Virus record (IMG/VR): IMGVR_UViG_3300046318_000265
Coordinates: 1 to 20,843 of that record
From: a virus
Length of the DNA stretch: 20,843 nt
Direction: 5' to 3' (one strand)
Part shown: positions 6,503 to 13,960 of the stretch, in pieces
Numbering within the stretch: position 1 is the first letter of the stretch
Layout of the letters: the number at the start of each line of letters is the position of its first letter
Position numbers and translations under genes: made by a program
Notes under the pieces: model-generated
The model's database searches: none
Seen by the model: only the letters and a program-made list of their open reading frames with translations
What the model was told of the DNA's origin: nothing

Positions 6503-7126
6503 TTAAAAATCTGGATATGTTTTTGTTAATCCGTATTTATTTCTTGCCGCAGTTTCCATTCTAACATTGATATCGGTTAGAGAACCAATATTATTAGAGT
6601 TTTCACCTTTACCTCTTTCATCACCATTAGATAACGCATTTGCGTGTACACTTGAGTACCCGTTATCTTTATTATAAAGATTTCTACCTGTGTTGTCTAT
6701 TCTATTAAGTATATCGTCAGAACTACCTAATTCATTTTTTCCTTTAGAATCTCCGTCGGAAATTGCATTAGGGTGGTTAGAACCATATCCTTTACCGTCT
6801 GTATATGTATTTCTTCCTAATAATTCTTTTCTATTTTGAATGTCGATTGAATTACCTAACTCACTTTTTCCTTTTTCGTCACCATCGGAAATTGCGTTAG
6901 GGTGATTAACACCATAACCATTGTCGGAACTATACGTGTTCTTTACTAAATTACCAACACGATTTTGAATGTCAATCGAACTACCTATTTCGTTTTTTCC
7001 CTTCTCGTCTCCGTCAGAATTTGCGTTCTTGTGGTTTGAACTATATCCACCATTATCGGTGTATGCGTTTTTAGTTATTAAATCTTTTCTAAATTTTTCA
7101 GATAACGCTTCTAATTGTGTTGCCAT
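6503..7126 (-). CDS. tandem 43-residue repeat protein, probable virion component (207 aa)
   Basis: After an 18-residue helical N-terminus, the protein consists of four tandem repeats plus a fragment: residues 19-61, 62-104, 105-147, 148-194 and 195-207. The consensus is [KR]N-x-Y-x4-GY-x3-H-x-NA-x-S-x-GD-x-KGK-x-E-x-G-x-S-x-DI-x-NR. The first three repeats are exactly 43 residues; the fourth has a 4-residue insertion in its second half. The repeats are polar and rich in Asn, Gly, Asp and Lys, with no hydrophobic core, so each may be an extended segment that binds one copy of a symmetric partner such as a capsid or tail lattice. That role is inference from the repetition and from the structural neighbours. 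The start is 1 nt after the preceding stop codon. Confidence 0.8.
   Translation of the reverse strand: MATQLEALSEKFRKDLITKNAYTDNGGYSSNHKNANSDGDEKGKNEIGSSIDIQNRVGNLVKNTYSSDNGYGVNHPNAISDGDEKGKSELGNSIDIQNRKELLGRNTYTDGKGYGSNHPNAISDGDSKGKNELGSSDDILNRIDNTGRNLYNKDNGYSSVHANALSNGDERGKGENSNNIGSLTDINVRMETAARNKYGLTKTYPDF
6506..7072 (-). repeat. tandem 129-bp coding repeats (4 copies plus a partial)
   Basis: On the minus strand the copies run 7072-6944, 6943-6815, 6814-6686, 6685-6545 (12 nt longer) and a partial 6544-6506. They code for the 43-residue units of the surrounding gene. The protein sequence is more conserved than the DNA; third positions differ between copies, which points to old duplication under selection and not a fresh expansion. 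Confidence 0.85.
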
Positions 7127-7127
7127 A

Positions 7128-7622
7128 TTATTCCATTAATTTTTTAATTCTTTCAACTTCCTCAAACAATCCAGTTAATTTGATTGATGATATTGAGTTT
7201 TTATGTGAATTACTTTTAATAAGGTTTGTCGGTGGTAACCAACCCGCCTTTTTAGTGTGTTTCTTTAAATGACTATTTTTTCTTTCACCTGTCATTGATG
7301 AGATATCATCCGCACGTTTTCTACCATCTTTTATATTACTAACCAAATCTCTTTCACCTTGTAAGTGTTGATTGGCCCATTTTTCCATTAATTCACCACC
7401 GCATAGGTCATATTTTAACTTATCTCTATCCTTATCAATAGTCTTAAGGTCGTGAATGATAGACTTTAATTGTCCGTATTTAACTTTTTTGTCATTAAGA
7501 ATTTTTTTAGCTCTATCAATACCACGTGCGTGTTCTCCATTAAGACTAACAATTGTGTGGTTAATCTTATCTAAGATATTTTGTGGTACGTCAAAGATTC
7601 TATCTTTTAATTCTTTATTCAT
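7128..7622 (-). CDS. helical protein of unknown function, putative head/virion accessory (164 aa)
   Basis: I do not recognise a named family. The protein is basic and mostly helical, without membrane segments: VPQNILDKINHTIVSL (12-27), then GIDRAKKIL, a helix KYGQLKSIIHDLKTID, the stretch CGGELMEKWANQHL (74-87), and a Lys/His-rich part around RKNSHLKKHTKK (114-125). It ends with LFEEVERIKKLME (152-164), matching the tail of the WYL-like protein two genes downstream. That tail contains a form close to the T4 prohead protease site (L/I-x-E), which would suit a head protein, but this is inference. The start overlaps the previous gene by 8 nt. Confidence 0.75.
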   Translation of the reverse strand: MNKELKDRIFDVPQNILDKINHTIVSLNGEHARGIDRAKKILNDKKVKYGQLKSIIHDLKTIDKDRDKLKYDLCGGELMEKWANQHLQGERDLVSNIKDGRKRADDISSMTGERKNSHLKKHTKKAGWLPPTNLIKSNSHKNSISSIKLTGLFEEVERIKKLME

Positions 7623-8364
7623 TATCTTTAAGGTGTTTAATTAAATCCTCAATAGATAAATTGTGACTATCCATTGTGTTTTTTAATGATTTGATTTGTT
7701 TTTTAACAATTGGACTTATTTCTTTTACTCCATCTGTTACAATATCATTCTCATTAGTTTTCTTACTCATTAAAGATTCAATATATTCTTCGATGAATTT
7801 TTTAGGGTTTTCAACTAATCTAACTTTATCATCTGGAAGATTTGGGTCATAACCAATAGCATTTAATCTTTCTTCCGCCTCACTGTCTCCCATTCCCAAT
7901 TCTTTTTCAAAATATTCTTCAGCATCTTCTAAATCCGCGTCTTGACCTAAAGTTTTTTCATATCCAAGAGCTTTACTCATATCTGATTCACCCCAATATC
8001 TTCTATATGGTTGAGAACCTGCACCTCCAAATGAACCCATTTGACCTGTACCTGTTTTAGCAACCTCATCACTTGTTCTATTTTGAGTTACTCCTTTGGT
8101 TGCCGCCGTTGGACTTTTTTTACTTCTTTGAATGTTTCCTTTTACATCAACAATTTCATCAACTTCAGATTCGGATTCTTTTTTTTCTACCTTATTTGGT
8201 ATTTTATCGTAATCGGTATCGTCAGAGAACTCTTTAGCCCATTTACCCCATTTATTCTTTTCTTTCTTAGATTTACCCTTCTCATTTGCCTTAGCATAAA
8301 AGAATCTTTGTTGTGCTTTCGAAGCGAATTTCTCCTCAATTACCTGTTTTATAAAATTATTCAT
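7615..8364 (-). CDS. SKAQQRF-motif protein, probable head-internal or virion protein (249 aa)
   Basis: The N-terminus MNNFIKQVIEEKFASKAQQR is a short amphipathic helix leading into a basic motif: KAQQRFFYAKANEKGKSKKE and, further on, WGKWAKEFSDDTDY (to about residue 52). The middle is Ser/Thr/Gly-rich and probably disordered (about 60-130). The last 120 residues are acidic and helical, with a D/E-rich block ADLEDAEEYFEKELG. The N-terminal helix containing I-E-E resembles the capsid-targeting sequences of T4 internal proteins, which prohead protease removes; this is an inference from composition. It is the first gene of the minus-strand series, with its promoter in or near the 33-nt divergent gap. 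Confidence 0.75.
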   Translation of the reverse strand: MNNFIKQVIEEKFASKAQQRFFYAKANEKGKSKKEKNKWGKWAKEFSDDTDYDKIPNKVEKKESESEVDEIVDVKGNIQRSKKSPTAATKGVTQNRTSDEVAKTGTGQMGSFGGAGSQPYRRYWGESDMSKALGYEKTLGQDADLEDAEEYFEKELGMGDSEAEERLNAIGYDPNLPDDKVRLVENPKKFIEEYIESLMSKKTNENDIVTDGVKEISPIVKKQIKSLKNTMDSHNLSIEDLIKHLKDNE

Positions 8365-8380
8365 CTAAATACACTTTTTA

Positions 8381-8388
8381 TATAAATA
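8381..8388 (+). promoter_or_regulatory. TATAAATA / TATTTATA box in the divergent gap
   Basis: The plus strand reads TATAAATA, the exact T4 late core, 9 nt before ATG 8398. Read on the minus strand the same bases are TATTTATA, 17 nt (18 nt from the heptamer's last A) before the minus-strand gene start at 8364. The orientation, and hence the gene it serves, is undecided. With T4 spacing, a plus transcript would begin near 8394, leaving only 4 nt of leader for ATG 8398 or about 25 nt for the in-frame ATG at 8419. Confidence 0.4.
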
Positions 8389-8397
8389 TCAAATCTT

Positions 8398-9864
8398 ATG
8401 AAAGATATTTATAAACGTATGAATAGTCAAAATATTTTAAAATTTTATGGGACAAAGTTAGATGTCAGATTGGATAATTCGGAGTATTACGACTACGAAA
8501 TGGCCAAATTAGATGACGATTATAACAAAGATGTCTTAGATTTATCAACCCCTATAACATATACGGGTCTGACGATTAATACTAATTTAACCAATTTTGA
8601 CTGTATAAAGTCAACAATTACACTTGCTGAAGACAATTTAAGTGATTTAATTTCGGGATATACGTACTCTGGTTTGTCATTTACTTTAAACTATGAAAAT
8701 TTTGTAAATCATTTTGGTGAAAATTATATTAATACGATTTTAGATTCTAATAGATTTAAATTCACTCTATTATCTGGAGAAACTCATTATTTTAAGATAA
8801 TATCTTACAATTCTCCTATAACCGTAAATTTACCACCTTTAGATGTTTACACTGAAGATGAGATTATATCTGGATTTACTTCAAATGTTTATAGTTGTAG
8901 AAAAAACATAGTTAATCCGTTAGATTGTTGTCCACAGTCACCTAAATTAGGGGTAAAACCTTGGTCCTTTAAATTTAACGAAGGTTTAGGCACCGATAAC
9001 TGCACACCAACACTAAAAAGAAGAACAGAAAAAGGTTGGACTTTGGATTTTATTTTTAATAGAAATAATCTTCCTTGGGGTGCGGGTAGTACGTTTTATT
9101 ATATAGGTGTGAGGGGGGAAAATGACCCATACAACTATTCTGACAACAATTTATCTTTCCAATTTACTCCAGACAGAAGGATAAAATGGGTTTCACACCA
9201 TTATTCGGGTTATTGTGGTACAAATCAATATGAGGAAGATTTTTACGTTACAAGTGGTCAAACACCTCAATTATGTACTATAGATCCCGAAAAGGATTTT
9301 AATGTTACAATTGTTTTTGACCGATATAAAAGATATACCGATTGTAATTTAGAAAATGATGGAGGTTGGAACGATATGATTGGGTATAGAATAAATCCAT
9401 ATCAAGATACCGAAGTTAGTGCAGTTACATCAACACAATTGGCGGTGTGGGACGAAAATGAGGAACTATCTAAAAAATGGGCAGATGAACGACAAAGAAG
9501 ACTCGGAACATTAAAAATATATATAAATGGTAGACCGATATATAAGTTGGAGAATTGGGAGGAGGTTATACCATCTGAAAGAGGAGTTCAACCGTTTATA
9601 CAATCTTGGGGTGGAGGAACAGGATTAATGGGTAATATTCACAGTGGTGTCTGTTGCTTCAATATAAAATCAATAAAATATTACGAAGAACCGTTAGATT
9701 TTATTCACGTTAGACATAATTTCATTACACGTCAAAATCAATATGATTTTTCCATTTGTGGTGTTACTTGTGAAGACGATTTAATTGGTTTGGTTAGTAA
9801 TGGTTTATTAACTGAAGATTCCATACAAATAATAACAGAAAACGATAATATCGTATTATATTAA
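8398..9864 (+). CDS. LamG/concanavalin-like phage structural protein (tail or surface), 488 aa
   Basis: This is a large beta-rich protein with 12 cysteines, unusual for a cytoplasmic phage protein. Residues about 185-435 follow a concanavalin/LamG-like jelly-roll pattern: WSFKFNEGLG, GWTLDFIFNRN (213-223), FNVTIVFDRY (301-310), GTLKIYINGRPIYKLENWEE (370-389), then SWGGGTGLMGNI and a closing strand FNIKSIKYYEEPL. The YINGRPIY...EE-V-I-P...SWGGGTGL arrangement is one I associate with structural proteins of marine T4-like phages. A sugar-binding or virion-surface role is likely. ATG 8398 is the longest start; the in-frame ATG at 8419 (residue 8) also fits, and the promoter-like octamer at 8381 lies very close to 8398. 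It leads the plus-strand tail block. Confidence 0.82.
   Translation: MKDIYKRMNSQNILKFYGTKLDVRLDNSEYYDYEMAKLDDDYNKDVLDLSTPITYTGLTINTNLTNFDCIKSTITLAEDNLSDLISGYTYSGLSFTLNYENFVNHFGENYINTILDSNRFKFTLLSGETHYFKIISYNSPITVNLPPLDVYTEDEIISGFTSNVYSCRKNIVNPLDCCPQSPKLGVKPWSFKFNEGLGTDNCTPTLKRRTEKGWTLDFIFNRNNLPWGAGSTFYYIGVRGENDPYNYSDNNLSFQFTPDRRIKWVSHHYSGYCGTNQYEEDFYVTSGQTPQLCTIDPEKDFNVTIVFDRYKRYTDCNLENDGGWNDMIGYRINPYQDTEVSAVTSTQLAVWDENEELSKKWADERQRRLGTLKIYINGRPIYKLENWEEVIPSERGVQPFIQSWGGGTGLMGNIHSGVCCFNIKSIKYYEEPLDFIHVRHNFITRQNQYDFSICGVTCEDDLIGLVSNGLLTEDSIQIITENDNIVLY
8406..8413 (-). promoter_or_regulatory. second TATAAATA octamer, minus strand, inside the start of the plus gene
   Basis: The minus strand reads TATAAATA here. 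By T4 spacing it would start a leftward transcript near 8400 and give a leader of about 36 nt for the gene at 8364-7615. On the plus strand the same bases form TATTTATA, 6 nt upstream of the alternative ATG at 8419. Together with 8381-8388 it forms a face-to-face pair within 33 nt. Confidence 0.35.
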
Positions 9865-9866
9865 AC

Positions 9867-9873
9867 TATTTAT
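9867..9873 (+). promoter_or_regulatory. TATTTAT box in the gap before the fibre gene
   Basis: The 13-nt gap between the two structural genes is almost entirely this box (ACTATTTATCTAA), ending 4 nt before ATG 9878. It is one of six same-strand TATTTAT boxes in gene gaps. Its function is inferred only. Confidence 0.27.
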
Positions 9874-9877
9874 CTAA

Positions 9878-10903
9878 ATGGCAGGGAAAAAAATATCACA
9901 ACTAACGGGCTCACTATCTCCAAGTCTATCGGGAATTGTTCCAATAGTTTTATCTGGGACAACATATAGCACGACTTTAAATTCATTAAGACAAGTTTTA
10001 GTGGATAGTGGTTCTCACTATTTCACTGGTAGTCAAAAAATAAGTGGTTCCTTATTAGTTGGTACGGGTTCTTTTCATACGGACAATCCGGAAGTTTTAC
10101 ACGTACAAAACAGTAATAGTTATAATGTTGCACATTTTGAGGGAAATCACGGAAATTACATTCAATTTAACTTAAAAAACACAAATTCAGGAAGTAACGC
10201 CAGTGCTGATATTGTAGTAACCGCCGACAATGGTAACGAAGGTAATCACTTTATTGATTTAGGAATTAATTCATCCACATACCAAGGTGGGTTTGTTGGT
10301 AGGGAAAATGATGCATATCTTTTAAACGTTGGTAAAGATTTATATGTCGGAACTGTTGGAGGTACTAATCATCCAGCTAAGTTACATTTATTTGCAGAAA
10401 ACAATTGGGAAAATCCTCAAGTAACCGTACACACTGGTAGTCAAGTAACATTTAACACACCGTCATTTACCGATGGATATATGTACGAATTTAGTGGTAG
10501 TGCAAAAATGCAAAATGATTTATCTGTTAACGGTGAACTAAGCATTGGTGGTGTAAATGAAAAAATTGCATTAGAAATTAGTGGAGGAACCTCAACATAT
10601 GAATTTGATTATAATGAGGCTGCGGTGTTCTATTTAATGGATTCAGTATCTAATAACGTTTATAATGTGTCAAACATACCTACTGAAAACAGAAAGGCAA
10701 TATCACTTACCTTCATTATAAAACAAGGATTAACACCATATATTGCGTCTTCATATAAAATAAATAATGAAAACGTTTCTGTTAGTTGGGCAAACAATGA
10801 ACAACCTACAGGAAATTCAAATAAAACTGACGTAATAGGGTTAACCGCTTTTAGAATTGGTTCATCTTGGAATGTCTTAGGTACTTTTACAACATTTGGT
10901 TAA
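9878..10903 (+). CDS. tail fibre-like structural protein (341 aa)
   Basis: The N-terminus (MAGKKISQLTGSLSPSLSGI, continuing to about residue 41) has the short, Ser/Gly-rich pattern of fibre anchor domains (K-I-S-Q-L ... I-P-I-V ... T-T-Y ... L). The middle consists of repeated short beta segments with G-S-x-x-I-S-G-S and hydrophobic alternation, as in trimeric fibre shafts. The C-terminal 100 residues form a globular beta domain: an AVFYLMDSVSNNVYN strand, then NRKAISLTFIIKQG, then SVSWANNEQPTGN, and finally TAFRIGSSWNVLGTF. This last unit resembles C-terminal domains of fibre or structural proteins in marine T4-like phages. It lies 13 nt after the LamG-like gene and 6 nt before the mosaic adhesin, so the three are probably co-transcribed. 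Confidence 0.8.
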   Translation: MAGKKISQLTGSLSPSLSGIVPIVLSGTTYSTTLNSLRQVLVDSGSHYFTGSQKISGSLLVGTGSFHTDNPEVLHVQNSNSYNVAHFEGNHGNYIQFNLKNTNSGSNASADIVVTADNGNEGNHFIDLGINSSTYQGGFVGRENDAYLLNVGKDLYVGTVGGTNHPAKLHLFAENNWENPQVTVHTGSQVTFNTPSFTDGYMYEFSGSAKMQNDLSVNGELSIGGVNEKIALEISGGTSTYEFDYNEAAVFYLMDSVSNNVYNVSNIPTENRKAISLTFIIKQGLTPYIASSYKINNENVSVSWANNEQPTGNSNKTDVIGLTAFRIGSSWNVLGTFTTFG

Positions 10904-10909
10904 AAATAT

Positions 10910-13900
10910 ATGATAAGTAAAGTATCATCACGAGTTGGTGCAACAAGAATTTTTGTAGTTAAACCTAATGGTTCGGTTAACACACCGACACCAACGCCCA
11001 CATTTACCCCTACACCAACACCTATACCAACTAGTACCCCTACACCAACACCTACGGCAACTAGTACACCTACACCAACACCGACATTTACACCAACACC
11101 TACGGCAACTAGTACACCTATACCAACTAGTACACCAACCCCAACATTATTTATACCAGAAAACGACTTTACATACGTTATTATTCCAAATAACGATTTA
11201 ACATATACATTAATACCGAATAACGATTTAGTGTATTTGCTAATACCAAACGACGATTTAACATACACGTTAATTCCTACAAATGATTTAACACACACAT
11301 TAATACCGAATAACGACTTATTATATACGTTAGTTCCAGATGGTGACTTAAATTATGTTTTGTTACCTGACAACGATTTGAACCCTGTTGAAATTCCAAT
11401 TAATGATATTAACTACACATTAATTCCAAACACAGATTTAACATATACATTAATACCAAATAACGATATAGAATCTATTGTACTAAAACCAGGCGCATCG
11501 TTCTATGGTTATGTAATATTCGGAGAACAACCTGATATTTGTTATGGTTGTGACGGATGTGAGACACTTTATGTAGTGGGTGATGGACCAACATTCTGTG
11601 AATCAAACGTTTTTGTTACAAACGGAGATGGTTTTGGTTTTAGTGGTTATGGTTATATTAGTTACGGCGGTTATGTTAAATCGGTTAATCTAAATAACAC
11701 TAACATTGCAACGTATAGAACTGATTGTGAGGTTTGTCCTGAACTACCAATAGATGAAAACGGATACAGATACTATAAGTGGGAAATAACCGACACTAAA
11801 ACAACCGATTATTATACACAATCATCAGAATTTGTGTTTACAATTAACGGTACAAATCAAGTTATGTCAGGCGTTACAATGAGTAACCCAGGGGCAATGA
11901 ATTTAATTGATGACGTGGAAGGTGCAAATAAAATTATTGATGGTGACCTAAACACAAAATGGTTAGATAGTATTTCTTCACAATATGGTAGTAAAGCAAC
12001 ATTAATATTTGATTTTGGTGAACAAAAAATATTCACAGGTTATAAATGGGCAACTGGAAATGATTATGAGGAAAGAGACCCTAAAAATTGGAAAGTATTT
12101 GGTAGTAACGATAATGTGAATTATACAACATTAAGTACTGTTAGTGGATATACGTCGACATCTGATAGAAATACATTTAATATCGAAATGGATTTCGATT
12201 ATGCGTTTACACCACCGACCCCAACTCCCACACCTACTTCAACACCGAGTCCAACACCAACTAGTACTCCGACACCAACACCTACGAGTACTCCAACTCC
12301 AACACAGTCACCGTTAGATTTTACATTTACCGCCGAATGTGACCCACAAGGTACCAATATAACCAATTTCTCAGGTGGAAGTGGTCAATGGGAATATACC
12401 GCAAATGTATTTGGAAGTGAGAATGAGGCATTAAACGCGGGACTATGGTATACCGTTGCAAATTCTTGGAATAATGTCGGAGTACAGACAAATTCAGATG
12501 GGACGTATTGGGCGGCTGTGAGAGATTTAAATAACCCAAGTAATATAATTGCAAAGTCCGTAACTATTAGTTGTGTAACACCAACTCCAACTCCAACACC
12601 GACAAGTACTCCAACGCCAACACCAACACCTGAAATGGTAACATTGAATATTGACCTTGCATATGGTATTGATAGTTTTTCTTTTGGTGGGGTCACATAC
12701 ACTTCTGACACAACAATTAATGTTATTAGAAATCAAACATATACTGCAATTTGTGGTAGTTCATTTTTCTCCACATTTACAGGTACTGGACTTGCACCAT
12801 TAGTACAAAATGCATCTAACATAGCGGTAACTGTTACAGGTAGTACCGCAACTTTAAATGTCGTTAGTACTTTACCTGAACCAACACCAACACCAACACC
12901 AACTAACACTCCTACACCAACTCCGACATCTACAAGTACACCAACACCAACACCAACTTTACCTCCATTAAATTTCTCAATTTCTGGCACTTGTAATAAT
13001 AACGGTTCGATTAGATTAAGTGATTTTGTTGGTTCGGCGTCCAATAATTACCAATATAGTGCGGGAACACATACTACTGAAAATAGTGCACTTAATGCAT
13101 CTTCGTGGGGACCTATAATCGGAGGAAATATTGGTAGTGTGATTATAGGTTCAAGTGGAACATATTGGGTTGCGGTAAGAGAAACCGAAAACCCTTCAAA
13201 TATTATTGCAAAGTCGGCAACAATTAATTGTGTTGCGGGACTTGGTTTAGTTTTACATTATGACCCATCTAATACAACCTCATACTCAGGTACCGGCACA
13301 ACAATTAACGATTTGACCGGTCAGGGTAGAGTTGGAACGATGTCAAATATAACACACACATCACCATACTTTACATTCAACGGAACCTCTTCACAAATTT
13401 CAGTTGCCGATAGTATAGGGTTAGAACCACAAAGTGGTGATTGGACAGTGGAAGTTTGGGTGAATCAGACAGTGGCAGGAAATGATGTTGTACTTGGTAA
13501 ATTTAACACCGGTGGACTTTCATCAAATGTAGGATATAGTATTAGAACTACGGGTTCGTCATTTTACGCACAATATGGTTCAGGGTCAGGTTCGGGATCA
13601 ACATTATTCTCCAATAGTACAACACATAATGGGACAGTAAATACTTGGTATCAATTAGTTTATGTGTTTACCAATATTGCAGCAAACACATTTGAAACAT
13701 TTGTTAATGGTACAAGTATAGGTAGTGTGAATCATAGTTTGGCAAGTATATTAAACACCACCACGAATTTATACATAGGTTCATATAATAATGGTGAATA
13801 TGCACAGTGGTTTGACGGTAAAATCGGTATAGTTAGAATATATGGTAAAGCATTGACCGCCGCGGAGGTTTTAGGTAACTACAATACGGACAAATCAAAA

Positions 13901-13912
13901 TATGGATTATAA
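10910..13912 (+). CDS. mosaic adhesin / tail fibre with Pro-Thr linkers, decapeptide solenoid, discoidin-like and LamG-like domains (1000 aa)
   Basis: The order is: a short N-terminus (1-24, RVGATRIFVVKPNG); Pro-Thr linker 1 (25-79); eleven decapeptide repeats (81-190, consensus LIPNNDLTYT); a Cys/Gly/Tyr-rich segment (191-276, with CYGCDGC at 211-217); an F5/8-type-C (discoidin-like) domain (about 288-432, with IIDGDLNTKWLD and DFGEQKIFTGYKWATGND); linker 2 (434-468); a first copy of a duplicated module (469-555); linker 3 (557-574); a beta domain (575-655); linker 4 (656-685); a second module copy (686-774); and a C-terminal LamG-like lectin domain (about 777-1000, ending GKIGIVRIYGKALTAAEVLG). 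Discoidin and LamG domains commonly bind carbohydrates, so this is a strong receptor-binding candidate. It has no signal peptide, as expected for a virion protein. Its start is 6 nt after the fibre gene. Confidence 0.88.
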   Translation: MISKVSSRVGATRIFVVKPNGSVNTPTPTPTFTPTPTPIPTSTPTPTPTATSTPTPTPTFTPTPTATSTPIPTSTPTPTLFIPENDFTYVIIPNNDLTYTLIPNNDLVYLLIPNDDLTYTLIPTNDLTHTLIPNNDLLYTLVPDGDLNYVLLPDNDLNPVEIPINDINYTLIPNTDLTYTLIPNNDIESIVLKPGASFYGYVIFGEQPDICYGCDGCETLYVVGDGPTFCESNVFVTNGDGFGFSGYGYISYGGYVKSVNLNNTNIATYRTDCEVCPELPIDENGYRYYKWEITDTKTTDYYTQSSEFVFTINGTNQVMSGVTMSNPGAMNLIDDVEGANKIIDGDLNTKWLDSISSQYGSKATLIFDFGEQKIFTGYKWATGNDYEERDPKNWKVFGSNDNVNYTTLSTVSGYTSTSDRNTFNIEMDFDYAFTPPTPTPTPTSTPSPTPTSTPTPTPTSTPTPTQSPLDFTFTAECDPQGTNITNFSGGSGQWEYTANVFGSENEALNAGLWYTVANSWNNVGVQTNSDGTYWAAVRDLNNPSNIIAKSVTISCVTPTPTPTPTSTPTPTPTPEMVTLNIDLAYGIDSFSFGGVTYTSDTTINVIRNQTYTAICGSSFFSTFTGTGLAPLVQNASNIAVTVTGSTATLNVVSTLPEPTPTPTPTNTPTPTPTSTSTPTPTPTLPPLNFSISGTCNNNGSIRLSDFVGSASNNYQYSAGTHTTENSALNASSWGPIIGGNIGSVIIGSSGTYWVAVRETENPSNIIAKSATINCVAGLGLVLHYDPSNTTSYSGTGTTINDLTGQGRVGTMSNITHTSPYFTFNGTSSQISVADSIGLEPQSGDWTVEVWVNQTVAGNDVVLGKFNTGGLSSNVGYSIRTTGSSFYAQYGSGSGSGSTLFSNSTTHNGTVNTWYQLVYVFTNIAANTFETFVNGTSIGSVNHSLASILNTTTNLYIGSYNNGEYAQWFDGKIGIVRIYGKALTAAEVLGNYNTDKSKYGL
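10982..11146 (+). repeat. Pro-Thr linker 1, low-complexity coding repeat
   Basis: Residues 25-79 of the adhesin are almost only Pro, Thr and Ser/Ala (PTPTPT with STP and ATST interruptions). At the DNA level, ACACCN units alternate with CAACTAGTAC, seen four times here (near 11028, 11058, 11106 and 11127). Shorter relatives lie at 12209-12313, 12578-12631 and 12875-12964. On the opposite strand these stretches read as meaningless Gly-Val frames. Confidence 0.9.
11150..11479 (+). repeat. eleven in-frame 30-bp repeats (decapeptide LIPNNDLTYT)
   Basis: Eleven consecutive units of exactly ten codons code for residues 81-190 with no insertion or deletion. The Pro at position 3 and Asp at position 6 are kept in all eleven copies; positions 1-2 are hydrophobic and position 9 is mostly Tyr. 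Third codon positions vary, so the protein is conserved more than the DNA. Confidence 0.93.
12314..13231 (+). repeat. duplicated adhesin module (two copies separated by linkers and a beta domain)
   Basis: Copy 1 is 12314-12574 (residues 469-555) and copy 2 is 12965-13231 (residues 686-774). Both start LDF/LNF-x-x-x-x-x-C, share EN-x-ALNA-x-x-W in the middle and GTYW-x-AVR-x-x-x-NPSNIIAKS-x-TI near the end, and finish with Cys. The two Cys residues per copy may pair. Each follows a Pro-Thr linker. Confidence 0.85.
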
Positions 13913-13953
13913 AATAAAATATAACAAATAATAAAAGATACAATAAAATAAAG

Positions 13954-13960
13954 TATTTAT
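13954..13960 (+). promoter_or_regulatory. TATTTAT box in the 68-nt gap before the propeller-like gene
   Basis: The gap 13913-13980 is extremely AT-rich and shows no hairpin. It holds AGTATTTATAG, ending 20 nt before ATG 13981. Read on the minus strand, the same bases give TATAAATACT, an extended T4-late-like match that would point antisense into the adhesin gene. The orientation is undecided. Confidence 0.3.

Noticed and set aside
10900-11298. Open frames opposite the Pro-Thr region and the decapeptide repeats (minus strand), rich in Gly-Val repeats
   Set aside because: They are the reverse complement of the ACACCN linker repeats; the periodic composition keeps the frame open and there is no independent gene signal. 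The same holds for 12385-13044.
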